From assembly GCA_014898425.1 (NCBI GenBank), contig RCSZ01000008.1, forward strand, positions 1,189,501 through 1,253,500: a stretch of 64,000 nt of DNA, written 5' to 3'. The notes below the pieces were generated by a model. That model searched no databases. It was not told the origin of the DNA and saw nothing but the letters and a program-made list of their open reading frames with translations. Positions 20,299 to 31,557 of the stretch are shown here, one piece after another (positions within the stretch are counted from its first letter, which is position 1; each line of letters opens with the position of its first letter). The position numbers and the translations under genes are program-made. Origin of the DNA: Botryotinia globosa. Its lineage: Eukaryota; Ascomycota; Leotiomycetes; Helotiales; Sclerotiniaceae.

Positions 20299-22278
20299 AT
20301 GTTTTTCAGCAAACGTTTAGTTTGCTTTTACTGTGGACGAAAGTCAAATCTTACATGGAATTCCCAAATCTCATATTTTGAATGTGAAACCTGTGAAGCC
20401 ACCAATTATTTGGATAATAATGGCAATATTACAGATCCACCGTCAGCGGTCACTGGATCAAATTTGAATTTCCAGGATACTCAAGCAAACACCACTGAAT
20501 CATCTATATTCTGCGAACGATGCTTGCGGAATCAACAATACCACTACGATGTCATGAGGCAGCTCGATGTCGAGCTTGACCCTGAACATCCAAATTACCA
20601 GGCTTCTGAAGAGAAGATCCGTGCTATCAAGAAAGACCTTGACAAGCGTTATCCAATGGTTTGCGAAAATTGCGCACCAAAGGCTCAGGAACAACGTGAT
20701 AGAGCAGACAAATTCGCAAAATCTGACTGGCTTGGAAGGCTGAACGCTCTCAGCGAACGAATCAGAAGCCAAAAGACATGGAAGGATACCTTTCAAAATG
20801 ACATATATCAATCTCTCCTTTACCCAACTGTCTCAAAAATCTGGTACCTCGTTGTTATCGGACAGATCCTTGCTCTTGTTCTGGGCCTCTTTAATGTTAC
20901 AGATATTTTGACCAAGACCTTGAACTTGATCCCCTTTTTACCGGACAACCTAATACTGAACATCATTTCTTTTTTGGCATCCAAGAGATGCTTTGGATGG
21001 AGCTTTCTTCACAACTTTTTGTCATGCGGCACGAACCCATTCTTTTCACGATGGTATCCAAGAGGAAATCCTAAACGTATCGTTGGCTTCTTCGACTGGT
21101 ATGGATACCAAGTACTTTTGCAACTGGTCTTGCGAGTCATTTTAAGCTCCACGTTCGAAAACGGACTTTTTGCACACCTTTCATCTCACACAACGATGAT
21201 AGCCAATATTTGCACTGTCTTTTTCAACTTTCTCATTGCATATGGATCACGTTTCTATCTTGGTCCTAAAAAAATTGCGCTCTGGAAATCAACCCCAGGC
21301 CCAATATACACACCATCGACATTCCAGACCTCAGAAAAGTCTGGCAATGCACTGTCAGATGTTCTTGATGAAATAATGGCCTCAGTACCAAAAGGCCATC
21401 ATCAAACACCCTCACCACCAACACACCACTCTCAACGAAGCAGCCAGTACAATAAAGAACAGTCATATCAAGATGATCGTCAAAGTCGCACATCTGGGTT
21501 TCGCGAAAAGGCTTCCGCAAACACCTATGCTCGAAACTACAACCAACGCCATGAAATTCCAAGACAAGCGGATCTTCTTCTGAAGACTACCACCTCTGGC
21601 TTGAATCCAGTCGAATTCAATCATTACCTAGCAACTGGTGAGTTGCCAGACTGGAAATTGCAAGAAGGCGAGGAGATGGATTGGGACCCTACCGTTACTC
21701 GTGTAAACCATGACTTCAACGTTCGACATCGTGCTCTGGACACGACATCCAATTATGAGACCCCCGTACAACAATTCGGTCAATCACCATCCTCTTCGCA
21801 ATCTCTCGCTCCATTTAACGGCCCTTCTCCATTTTATGGCAAACTGCCAGCGGCTCCAATCAGTCCGGCTCATCGACTTCGCAATCCACCAAACAGACCC
21901 AGACTTGAAGCGCCATCTGCCCAGAGAAAGGAGAATTTCTTCAACAGTATGACTCAAAAGCAGGCTTTTGGCCAGACGAACAACAATCGCCATGAGATTC
22001 AGATTGCGAATCCAAAACTTCATGTCCCAGAACCTAAAGCTTACCAATTGGACGATGGTTTTGAAGAGGCTTTTGGTAAATTTTCGCTCAAGGAAAATGA
22101 GAATTTGCCCACTCAAGAATTCGGAAAATTGAGCTTTGGGAAAGCTTTAGGGTTAAGTTTATTGCTCGGTGGATTGGCAGTGGGCGCAGGAGCTTACTAT
22201 AACTCCAATTTTTCATCGCAAGACGAGGTTTCCTCGTCACTTGAAGCAATGTCAATTGAAAACACCTCCACTATGTAG
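20299..22278 (+). CDS. IMA1: Inner nuclear membrane protein Ima1 (NET5/Samp1/TMEM201 family)
   Basis: Integral inner nuclear membrane protein; in fission yeast Ima1 links heterochromatin and the nuclear envelope. Intronless, 659 aa from the ATG at 20299, chosen because MFFSKRLVCFYCGRKSN is the family start. The N-terminal Ima1 domain carries four Cys-x2-Cys pairs: VCFYC and FECETC (zinc finger one), then CERC and CENC (about 80-135). Hydrophobic segments follow at about 180-205 (IWYLVVIGQILALVLGLF), 215-225, 270-285 and 295-315. A disordered Ser/Gln/Pro-rich region runs from about 330 to 610, and a last helix KALGLSLLLGGLAVGAGAYY lies near 615-640. The membrane layout matches the family. Confidence 0.88.
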   Translation: MFFSKRLVCFYCGRKSNLTWNSQISYFECETCEATNYLDNNGNITDPPSAVTGSNLNFQDTQANTTESSIFCERCLRNQQYHYDVMRQLDVELDPEHPNYQASEEKIRAIKKDLDKRYPMVCENCAPKAQEQRDRADKFAKSDWLGRLNALSERIRSQKTWKDTFQNDIYQSLLYPTVSKIWYLVVIGQILALVLGLFNVTDILTKTLNLIPFLPDNLILNIISFLASKRCFGWSFLHNFLSCGTNPFFSRWYPRGNPKRIVGFFDWYGYQVLLQLVLRVILSSTFENGLFAHLSSHTTMIANICTVFFNFLIAYGSRFYLGPKKIALWKSTPGPIYTPSTFQTSEKSGNALSDVLDEIMASVPKGHHQTPSPPTHHSQRSSQYNKEQSYQDDRQSRTSGFREKASANTYARNYNQRHEIPRQADLLLKTTTSGLNPVEFNHYLATGELPDWKLQEGEEMDWDPTVTRVNHDFNVRHRALDTTSNYETPVQQFGQSPSSSQSLAPFNGPSPFYGKLPAAPISPAHRLRNPPNRPRLEAPSAQRKENFFNSMTQKQAFGQTNNNRHEIQIANPKLHVPEPKAYQLDDGFEEAFGKFSLKENENLPTQEFGKLSFGKALGLSLLLGGLAVGAGAYYNSNFSSQDEVSSSLEAMSIENTSTM

Positions 22279-24645
22279 GTGGGGAACTTCCTTCATGGGT
22301 TCTCCCATGGGGCACGTAAGAACCCTGAGATTGTCATTGATTCACTTGACTTGGAATATCTTGTCCTGTGGTGGGGACTTGGGAATCGGGATTGGATCGG
22401 GATTATAAAAGGAGTTGGATTGGAGTTTTATTATTGTATAGATTGACTTAGAGTTTGGCTTTGGAACTGGCTTGGACATTGGCATGGTGGTTTTATGGCT
22501 TGTATTGAAAGACATCACGGATTATGAATTATGATTAAGATACCCTGTATAGATAACCAACTTATTAGAAATAGAACAATAAATCGATTAATGGCTATGC
22601 TTTTTATATTTGAATATTGGAAGTGAATGTGCAACACCATTGATACTTATGCAGCATTCCTACATTTGCTCTTCCCGCTTCTAACGCCTGTAGACAGTTT
22701 GGTTGCCAAATTTGTAGCGGAAAAGTGAAGATAGAGGCTCTGGAATCTGCATTTCTCAATATAATTCGAGTCTGGCATGCAGTATGTACAGCGTGGGTGT
22801 TGTAGATTTTCAATATCAGATAAACCCGACAGTCATCCGCCATCTATCTGTGACTGCATCCACATACCGAAAATTGATACTCTGCTCGTTGTTTCTTCAA
22901 TGCCTTCAATTCTGGCAAGCATTGGAAACTTTCCTATGAGCATCATACTCCCCATCCAGGAAGACTTCCATGAATCTTTTTCCGACCCCAGAGAAGAGAA
23001 GAAAGGAAAATCCAGTATACAGTGATACTCCCGATCAACAATCATACTGCAATTAACATCTTTCCTCTACCAACATTTGCCCGCTCTGCAGATGATTTTG
23101 ACAATTTCTAGTCAGCTTTTCCAACTCAACAACTGTTGGAACAGCAATGGCGAAGTCGTTGATTTCCCTCTTTCGGCCACTAGGTCGAACATGAATTTTC
23201 ATACCCCCAAGAGATAAACAACATGTTCATCTTCTGTAATAGCTGTTCTGAAACCCGGCAACATCGTTACAATGAGTGCTTCTGGCCAGAATCATTGCAA
23301 GCCTCTAGGTATTCAGGAGCAAGATACGAATTCCTTCTCCGAACTCCTTTCGACAGATACTTGGGGCTTTCTTCTCTTAACTTCGATTTTATCGCTATCA
23401 CTGTGAGGTCGCTGTTTGTTTGGGGTAAGTTTGGAAATATTACGGATTCGGTATGTTGGTTTTCGGTCTCTTGTACTTACTTGAGTGGGCAGCCTTTAAC
23501 TCAGATGAAGGAGAGCAAGTTTCTTCTACCATAGACTTTTAAGTCGCCATTAAAGTATCAGTACGGCACACCAGCCATCGTCAGGTCAATGATAATCTTT
23601 CGACTTTCATAGTCACTAATAATCGTTCATAACAATGATATACAAAGTCAATTAATTGCAACGGTACTACCTCATTGCTCAAGAAACTCGAGCTTCAACA
23701 ATATTGCTTCCAAATTTCTCTCCACAGAATCAAATGAAATCGCGAAATCAACAGCGTCCCGGAACATCTGACTAGCAGAATCCTCCGAGGAGAACGGCGT
23801 GAGGTCCCAAAAAAGAAAGGTCACGAACTTACAGTATGGAGAAAATGGTTAGACGGAGTGGTTAAGACATGAGAGATACCAACCAAAGAATTGGGAAGAC
23901 TTAGCACGAAATTGGGTTTTAACTTAAACCTCAAGCTTTCTTTTGGAAGGGACGATTCAATTTGACACTTTTCAATTTACAGACCATCCACATCGATATG
24001 GTGATACCGCCGATCCTGATGTTTCAACACAGACAATATAGTAGGCAGTCGAGTCACCTTTCTGCAGCCCTAAATTTAAATGCAAGTAATAATTCCTCCT
24101 CGTCTCCATTCGTCATAAATTATTCATAAGCTTTGGTATTTAGCACCAACCCACCTCTTCTTTCCTTGGAGAAATAAGCTTCATACAGAGACAGAGCCTA
24201 GAATGTGTCTCAAATCATCCGCGATTTCTAACTGGCACCCACTGACACCGGACACTCCGCTATTGTGAATCAGCTCAACATCAAATGCAACCACCACTTT
24301 TCAAATCAGTAGGAATTCTCAGCTTGCTTCTCAAGAGGAAACTTTATACAGGTTGGGAGAGAGGGCTTGAGCAGGGAAAAAGAAAAGGCAGAACGCGGAT
24401 AACAGTATTGCAGATGTCTAGAACCTCGTGGAGCCTCCACGAGATATTCATACTGAGACAAGTACGCCTTGGGAGGTAAGTGAAAAAGCTTGACCGGGGA
24501 ATTTCACGGTTGTTTCTGAGAATGATACCCACTGCAAGCTTGATAGCATCTCACCACGCTTGAGGAAAATGACTGCAGAAAAGCTCCGGTAGTTACTATG
24601 TCCGCAGAAACGTGGGACTTGGGAGAAGAAACTCTGAACTTCCGG

Positions 24646-25053
24646 TCAGCCGCATCTACTTTTGCGGATAAGAAGAGCCATTATACTTTTCCTTCGGCAA
24701 GTTCTTCCGCTATCCGCAAGAATTATATCGCCAATAGGACCCTCCTCGTCAGTGACGCTACCATTGACATCAACTTTTTGGTCGCCAGGAAGTCTTGTTT
24801 TCTCGAAGGCTGGTAAATCTCGAAAAGTCAGGTACTTGATATGAAAACCTTCTAACCGCCATTTTGAACAACCAGATTGTAATACTGACATGAGAACTCC
24901 CAAGTGAAACATTTCGAACATACCGTCTGGGTTTTCCGAGGCAAGAGTCAAACAAGAAGTATGATGGATTGGATATTCAATGGAGTTTAACTTCGGGGGG
25001 CTTAACTTTGAGATTCCACATATGTTTTCGGGAAAATGGAATTGGAACACCAC
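24646..25053 (-). pseudogene. Possible relic of a protein-coding gene
   Basis: A 135-codon minus-strand frame including GVLMSVLQSGCSKWRLEGFHI and KYLTFRDLPAFEK, which has the spacing of an LRR/F-box-type fungal protein. Upstream on the same strand (to about 26.0 kb) further open pieces such as LASRFITECLAFATCVRLM are separated by stops. I cannot show homology; it may be chance or a decayed family member. Confidence 0.2.
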
Positions 25054-26511
25054 ATCGACGAAATGCTAGCTCCCTTGAACTGCATACACATGCTGCGTTA
25101 GGCATTATCCGCCGGCATTGGATCAACTGGCAGCAGTGTTTGCACATTATCTGCGGCTCTTGTCAATATTGATCTTCATTTGTCAGACCGTTATTTTCTT
25201 GTATTGTGAAAGAAATTTGGTTGGAGGGGAACTTGACCCAGGTCAATGGATCGGTTTCGATGAGCCTACGGTATCAACCATGTCACACTTCTCAGGCAAT
25301 CGCAGACTAATGACTTAGTTGAATGCTTGGCAATCGTCGGTATTATCGAAGAACAGCGATTGCTTGCCATGTCTTGAATGCAGTCATACCCAAGGCTATC
25401 GGTTGCCATTCTCACGATCTACTGTAGTATCAAAAATCGCGGAGCTTGGTCGAATATTACAATTCAGCCGTTTCCTCGTCATTCTGGCAGTCTTTTTACG
25501 TGCCGGAGAAAATTGCCTGTTCTGCAATGGTACGTAGGACAGTCAGAGCTAACGATCTAGTAAGTTATCGATGACATGTACGCCCATACTTCGAAATTAT
25601 AAAGACAGTGATTCTACTCGCAATCTAATCTTCAGCCGAACTACGAGTGCCGTCTTCCACGTAAGCTTGAGTTGGAAGTAGGTATGCAATTCATATCCCC
25701 CCATTAACCTGACGCACGTAGCAAAGGCCAAACACTCTGTGATAAATCTAGAAGCTAAACAATGGTCTTTGGAAGACGCATTTAAGGTTCTCATGGTATG
25801 AATAATTTTTCTTGATGGGACAAATGGTGATTGGTATCTTGGCGAAAATTGAGTTTAGTCAAAGCTCTATGGGGATTTTCTGGAGTCCCCAAGTAGGGTA
25901 CCTATCACCTACACTAAATCTGGAAATGATTTTTCCTAGTGAGTAGGAAATGGGATTTGGTACGGCAGACACTCGACATATCGATATCACGAGAATTGAA
26001 TGCGAGTAAAGGGTTTCTGACATGGAGTAGGGTTTCACAGAGATCATGGTGGCGGAACTCGAGGTGTGTGGGGTGTTTGCCGCTGAATGGGGATATTCCG
26101 TATGGTCATATTTTGACTGGCGAAAGCCATTTGGACTGGCGAAAGCTAGCTGTCGTGGCTGTATATCCCATGGACTTGTCTCTCGTCCACCGTTACGCTT
26201 TTGGGATTAAGTGTCGAGGAGATCATCCTGTGAGTATCTATCGATCGACAATAAATGGATTAGACTTATTATGGCTCGGTTAACTGTTTTTCTGGTTAGC
26301 TGTACTCCGTATGTTGGATACCCTCGAGACCATGTAGGGACCTATTATAGGATTTGGGAATGTCAAGGACGACCTAGATAGTCAGAAAATTCGTTAATTA
26401 TTCACTCACCAATAATTTCGATGTAGTAGTTACTCATATACTATTTAGTACCACTTGTCCATTACCAGTAAGAAGAAGTGTCGTCTCCCAGCATCATCGC
26501 CTGTTATTATC

Positions 26512-26572
26512 AAACCAGAGGGCACACCAGAGGGCACACGGGCACACGAGCACACGAGCACACGAGCACACC
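26512..26572. repeat. Short GC-rich minisatellite (GCACACGA-like units)
   Basis: Consecutive units of the form GGGCACACCAGA and GAGCACAC are repeated about six times, with small variations, in otherwise AT-rich DNA. Confidence 0.7.
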
Positions 26573-27484
26573 ACTTTCGCAACAGAATATCGGTATGTAT
26601 CTAACACAAACTTAAGCAGAAGGATCATTTGTGCATGATCTCTACAGTGAAATGTTATTTGGAGGTATCGGCGGTCTCCAGTAAAATGCAATAACCCTGT
26701 AGAGACATGCCTTCAAATGCATTGTAATTTGTACAAAGTATCCATCGCTACCTAGGTATGGTGACTAGGTATGTAGTACATAAATTATAATGAAGATGCA
26801 GGTGCGGATGTAACGGGGAGCTCCAATTTATCTCCTGATTTGCATTTGCCGCTTAATTTCTCTGTACAGTGGAAGAAAAATCCACACTTCACTAACAGCA
26901 GCCACGTCAATTAGCTACCTGGTATGTCCTTTTAAAGAACACAAACCATAATTATGACCTTGTATACGTATATCCTCTGTATATCCAAAATATCAAAAAA
27001 GATGGGTCCTGATTTGCTTTGTGAATCAATTTCCTTGTGAGTTTAGTTAATAATAGGTAAAACAAACCTTTATGGCTCAAACTCTGGGGTTCCTCGGGAC
27101 ATTGGCGAAAATGTGCAGAGCAGGATGTGGTGGACGTGTGAATGAATATGTGAATATGTGAATACGTGAATACTAGCTTGAATACCTTTATTATTATTAG
27201 TTAAGCCAAATCTTACCTTGTCTGACTTGAGTTAGATTCATCGGACATTAATAACTTCCTTGGAATTGGCTTACCTAGACATACAGAAGTGTCTATGCTA
27301 ACTAGTAACTACTAGGTAGATAAAATCACCAAAAATCATCATTTTTTCTGGAACGATCAATTTTAGTTACCATTTTACCATTTTAGTTATGAATCTACCA
27401 AATCTAGCGCTCGCACAATGCTCATTACTTTAATTCTCCCCAGAATTTAAGGTATTCGGTATTTCCTTCTGTTCTTATCAAATC

Positions 27485-27575
27485 GAACGAACGAACGAAC
27501 CTACCTACCTACCTACCTACCTACCTACCTACCTCCTCCCTCCTCCCTCCTCCCTCCTCCCTCCTCCCTCCCTCT
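27485..27575. repeat. Compound microsatellite (GAAC)4-(CTAC)8-(CTCCTCC)n
   Basis: Four GAAC units (27485-27500) pass directly into eight CTAC units (27501-27532) and then a CTCCTCCCTCC pyrimidine tract to about 27575. It lies about 350-440 bp upstream of the phosphatase start, probably in its promoter or 5' leader. Strand asymmetry (all pyrimidine) could favour unusual DNA structure. Confidence 0.85.
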
Positions 27576-27709
27576 CACATACAAAAACAAACACACATAC
27601 TCCATACATCCTTTCCTCTTCACCTCACACGACACCACGACTTTCAGCTGAACATCTACCTACCACTCTCAAAGTATCCCAAGAGCACCTTAACCGATTC
27701 ATCTGCAGC

Positions 27710-27742
27710 ATGTCAATGAAGAAATTTATCCGTGGTCAATAG
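27710..27742 (+). promoter_or_regulatory. Candidate upstream ORF before the SIW14-like gene
   Basis: A 10-codon frame MSMKKFIRGQ-stop lies 183 nt upstream of the main start at 27926. If the transcript begins near the microsatellite, it would be in the 5' leader and could limit initiation at the main start. The transcription start is not known. Confidence 0.3.
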
Positions 27743-27925
27743 CGGCCAACCGTCAGAGGATAATTTTCACTTGTCAAGAGGATTCCCTTTTTGCAAGCAC
27801 CAAACATACGTCAGAGATCCCTATCTTAAAGGACATACTTAGATCCCTCAAAAACGACCATTGTCAAACGTCGATCCGTACATATATCATTACAATCTTC
27901 ACATAACTCTACAACCCTCAATAAC

Positions 27926-29033
27926 ATGGCGGACGAACTAGTCGCAAAAATCTCCCGACGATCAACAAGAGTTTTCGCTACAGAACAAGAAGTTATGCAG
28001 CCAGGAAACGCAGGTGTCGCAGGTGTCGCAATGGCCCCTCATGAGGCCAGATACAGCAGCAGTCAAGACGAGAAAGACAAGGAAAAGGACAAGAAGCATA
28101 GAGAGGCTAGAAGCTCATCCCACCAAAGCCCTCTCCAAAGTGTCGATGTTGGAAAGGATCTTGGTACATTGTATCCTGCCAAAACCGAAACGATTGCAAC
28201 ACAAGGTAATTGGACCAAACTCACATATCTTCATTCCTGTATGTCAGATCTTTAGCTAATATGAAGATTGAATAGTAGTAACCAAGTCAGTTGACACTAC
28301 CAAAGCTTCAGCCAAGGAGAAGCAAAAGGATAAAGAGAAGGAGAAGGAGAAGGAGAAACACAATCTTAACTTTGGTGTCATTGCTCCAAATGCAATTTAT
28401 CGTAGCAGCTTCCCCCAACAAGAGGACTTTGAGTATCTAGGAACTCTCGGTTTGAAATCTATCGTGTGAGTAATTGCATGACCGAGTTTGATGGCTAGTA
28501 CTAAGTTCTGAAGCACGCTCGTAAAGAAAGACTTCCCTCTCGAATTTCTCGCATTCATGGAGGCTCATGGCATACGTCATTATGTCATCGAAATGCAAGG
28601 AACCAAAAAGGTCGATATTCCCGAGCATATTATGAACCAAATCATGAGAATCTCTCTTGACAAGGAAAATCATCCATTATTAATCCATTGCAATCATGGC
28701 AAGGTAATTAACTCTGTTCCTTGTTCTGATGGAATCCAAGCTGATGAAAACTCATAGCACCGCACTGGTTGTGCTGCCGCGATTATTCGTCACGTCTCTG
28801 GCTGGAGTGTTCAGTCGATCGTTGAAGAATACAAGACTTTCGCCGCTCCCAAGGCTCGTGATGTTGATATCAAATACATCACTGAGTATCAAGTCTCGAG
28901 CCTCAGTGGGCTCGATCGTAGTCGGTCACTTCAACCAACTGGTCCCTGGTCCTTCAAGAAAGCTCGTCCTTTCGCTCTTGCGTTCTTGCTCATCTGGATC
29001 TACGTGAACTTGATGAGATTTTGGGATCATTAG
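27926..29033 (+). CDS. SIW14/OCA-like tyrosine (dual-specificity) phosphatase
   Basis: Atypical dual-specificity phosphatase of the Siw14/Oca1 (PFA-DSP) family. Yeast Siw14 removes the 5-beta phosphate of inositol pyrophosphates; whether this one does is inference. Exons 27926-28205, 28276-28465, 28514-28703 and 28758-29033; introns of 70, 48 and 54 nt keep the frame and give 311 aa. The N-terminal ~125 residues are disordered and Lys/Glu-rich. The catalytic domain starts at NFGVIAPNAIYRSSFP. The active-site loop HCNHGKHRTG places Cys216 and Arg222 in a C-x5-R signature, and the third intron falls inside it. A hydrophobic C-terminal helix ALAFLLIWIYVNLMRF suggests a membrane anchor, absent from yeast Siw14. 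It is tail-to-tail with the AIM19-like gene. Confidence 0.88.
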
Positions 29034-29479
29034 CTGGATGCATGGCGACTAATTCTCTATGGTGTTTGGGTATATTGGGTGGGACTGGTATCTTTTGGGA
29101 TAGGGTATTTAGAAAGACATCGGTTATGCAGTGCGCGTTAAGGCCGATGCGATCCGGAGTTTAAAGGGTGGTATTGGATTACGGGCCACCGCGCTTCAAT
29201 TACATACTCAAGATAGAGTACAGCATTCTTATAATATACTTCCTTGTAATATGTATAAACTTTCTATTTCACACCTGACTGTACTCTTCACACAAACGAC
29301 TCTCAAGATGTCTCGTGAGAAATCACAGCATCCAAAACCAGTGACTTTGCTGTTGACGATTGACCGCAGAGTGGCATCCTCGCTACTGCTGTCGAGATTT
29401 TTCTTTTGATAACCTTTTGAACCCCCTTACCCTACATGCATAATATGATACAATGTCCCAACCGTAGCTATTCATACAT
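29034..29479. other. Convergent intergenic region
   Basis: 446 bp between the stops of the phosphatase and the AIM19-like gene. It should hold both 3' UTRs. No gene or repeat was recognised. Confidence 0.6.
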
Positions 29480-30038
29480 TCAAAGAGTTTTATCCTCATT
29501 CTCCCTCTTGCCAAAAGCATATGTGATTCCACCACCCACCAGATTCAGACCTGCAACACCCATTGCAGCACCTCGGACCATACCTCTCGCTCCAAATTTA
29601 CTCCCAATTCTTGCATACATGTTCTTTCCCGAGGCTTTCCTTCGGTTTGCCATGATGAGATAGAGACCGGACCAGGCAGCTGTCAAGCCGGCGGAATCAA
29701 TGGCGTACCCGGAGAGGTTGAGGTAGGTACTGAAGAGGAAGACGGGGGTGAAGGCTAGGGGAAGAGGTTGGAGGGGGCGAGCATGTAGAGCGGTAGTGAA
29801 GGTTGCGAGGAGGACGGGGGGGAGAGGGGAGCCTAGGGTGAGAGATGGGTTAGTTTTCTTTTATTCTCGAAGGAATAGAAGATGGATTGAATGTATGGCA
29901 ACCTTTCATGTGAGGGAAAGGGCGTATTCAAATCTGTGGAGGGGTCAATTGAGGGGAATGAGACTCACGGCCCCAATCTTGTGCATAAGAAATTGTAGTC
30001 TTTTTGGCATTTTCAACTGCCTGGTCGTGGTCGGACAT
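29480..30038 (-). CDS. AIM19-like small mitochondrial membrane protein
   Basis: Exon 1 is 29969-30038 and exon 2 is 29480-29832; the intron 29833-29968 is 136 nt (GTGAGT...CCTAG). The product is 140 aa, starting MSDHDQAVENAKKT. It resembles Aim19, an uncharacterised fungal mitochondrial protein: SPLPPVLLATFTTALHARPL, then FLFSTYLNLSGYAIDSAGLT, AAWSGLYLIMANRR and a C-terminal Gly/Ala-rich helix GMVRGAAMGVAGLNLVGGG. Three or four hydrophobic helices are likely. The assignment rests on remembered family features; another small membrane family is possible. The start codon is 396 bp from that of the divergent HLJ1-like gene. Confidence 0.6.
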
Positions 30039-30434
30039 CTTCTTCGATTGATAAAGTAATAAATATGTATATGAAAAGTATGAAAAGAAAGCTTCAAATA
30101 GATTGTAAATACCGCACCGTGATGTATATTTACAATGATTTGTACTTGGAACCAATCTGTACGGGTTCTATGACGACGGTACACAAATAGCTGCTATCAC
30201 GTGCCTGTATCGTCCCAAAATTCCGGTGTACAGTAGAGTCCATGCATTAGCGCACGATAGCGAAGAGAAACATCGACAAGCACTTTAGCATCGTGGCCAT
30301 AACAAACTGCGACACCATCAAGATATTAATTATTAGCATTTGCGAAGTCTTAAGTTTGATGATAATTGGAACATTGACACAACAAGACACACTGTTTGAT
30401 CTGCGATCCTTACAATTCAACAAATAACGGCGCA
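30039..30434. promoter_or_regulatory. Shared divergent promoter, AIM19-like / HLJ1-like
   Basis: 396 bp between start codons. It contains ATCACGTG with the palindromic E-box CACGTG at 30198-30203, an exact match to the RTCACGTG motif of Cbf1/bHLH factors. A small hairpin-prone AT region lies toward HLJ1. Confidence 0.5.
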
Positions 30435-31557
30435 ATGCCGGCTACCACTTCTGGCGCTGATACAAAGGCCAACGGAACCGCCAAATCGCGGGAACATAAC
30501 CAAGGGAATCAAGACCGCAAATATACAATCGAGCAAAAGGCTGCGGTCATAAGGGTCAGAAGATGTGCGCCCACGGCATTTTACGATATTTTGGGGCTAG
30601 AAGAAGTGAAAACTACAGTGACGGAGTCGGAGATTAAAAAGGCCTACAGGAAACTGAGTTTGTTGACTCATCCGGATAAGAATGGGCACGAACATGCAGA
30701 TGAAGCTTTCAAAATGGTCAGTAGGGCATTTGGGGTTTTGAGCGATAAGGACAAGAAAACGCAATACGATAGATATGGCGGGGATCCAGATAGTAGATTC
30801 GGTGCAGGAGCACCGCAGTCAAATCCCTTCTCCGGATTTTCGCAGAGAAGCGCTGGGGGAGGGGCTGCTGCGAGACCTGGTGGAAGATCTATGTGGGAAG
30901 AGGAGATTAGCCCGGAAGAGATGTTCACGAGATTTTTTGGAGGAGGAGGTTTTGGTACGATTCCCGAGTCTGGTAAAGTTGATTGGAACTAACAGTTTCT
31001 TAGGTGGCGGTGGAATGTTTAATGATCAGCCAGGATTCGTTTTCAACCTGGGTGGTGGCCCGGGCATTAGAGTACATCAATTTGGGGGTGGAAGACCAAG
31101 GAGGAGGCCGAGAGACCCAAATGCACCGCCAGAAGCACCAGCTTCGTTGACTCAGACCCTTATAAACATCATACCACTCATCCTTCTCTTCGGCATACCT
31201 TTATTGTCGCCACTATTTTCTGGAGGTGGTTCTAGTGGTCCTTCCATGCGATTCGACAATCCTATACCGCCGCATACCCACCACCGAGTCAGCTCAAGAA
31301 TGAACGTTGACTACTATGTAAACCCTGCCGAGATCAAGGGTTTTAGTGCACACCAATTTGCACAAATCGACCGAGAAGCGGAGGTTCAATATGTCTCACG
31401 ATTAAAGGTTGGCTGCGAACAAGAAGTACAGCAACGAAGTCAATTACTCCAGGAAGCCCAAGGCTGGTTTAGTAGCGATATGGATAAAATTCAACGGGCT
31501 AGAGACATGCCAATGTCGAGCTGCAAGAAGCTGGAAAGTATGGGTGTCAGGAATTAA
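30435..31557 (+). CDS. HLJ1/DNAJB12-like ER membrane J-domain protein
   Basis: Co-chaperone that stimulates cytosolic Hsp70 at the ER surface, in yeast for ER-associated degradation. Exons 30435-30954 and 31004-31557; the 49-nt intron (GTACGA...CTTAG) splits a glycine codon, and the product is 357 aa. The J domain covers about 49-114 with HPD at 79-81 (LSLLTHPDKN). A Gly/Phe/Arg-rich linker follows. One transmembrane segment lies at about 225-245 (TLINIIPLILLFGIPLLSPLF). The C-terminal DUF1977-type domain has VDYYVNPAEIKGF. This order identifies the DNAJB12/14-Hlj1 class. The start MPATTSG was preferred to the in-frame ATG 13 codons upstream, whose extra residues look like leader. Confidence 0.87.

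Larger units (their letters stand above)
22279..27484. other. Gene-free 5.2-kb stretch
   Basis: No gene with a recognisable family was found. The stretch between 24.6 and 26.1 kb has interrupted minus-strand coding-like segments (see the pseudogene entry at 24646-25053). At 26512-26572 there is a small array of GCACAC(C/G)AG-like units. The short direct repeat GACTGGCGAAAGC occurs twice near 26117-26152. The last ~1.2 kb is AT-rich and may hold the distal promoter of the phosphatase gene. Confidence 0.5.
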
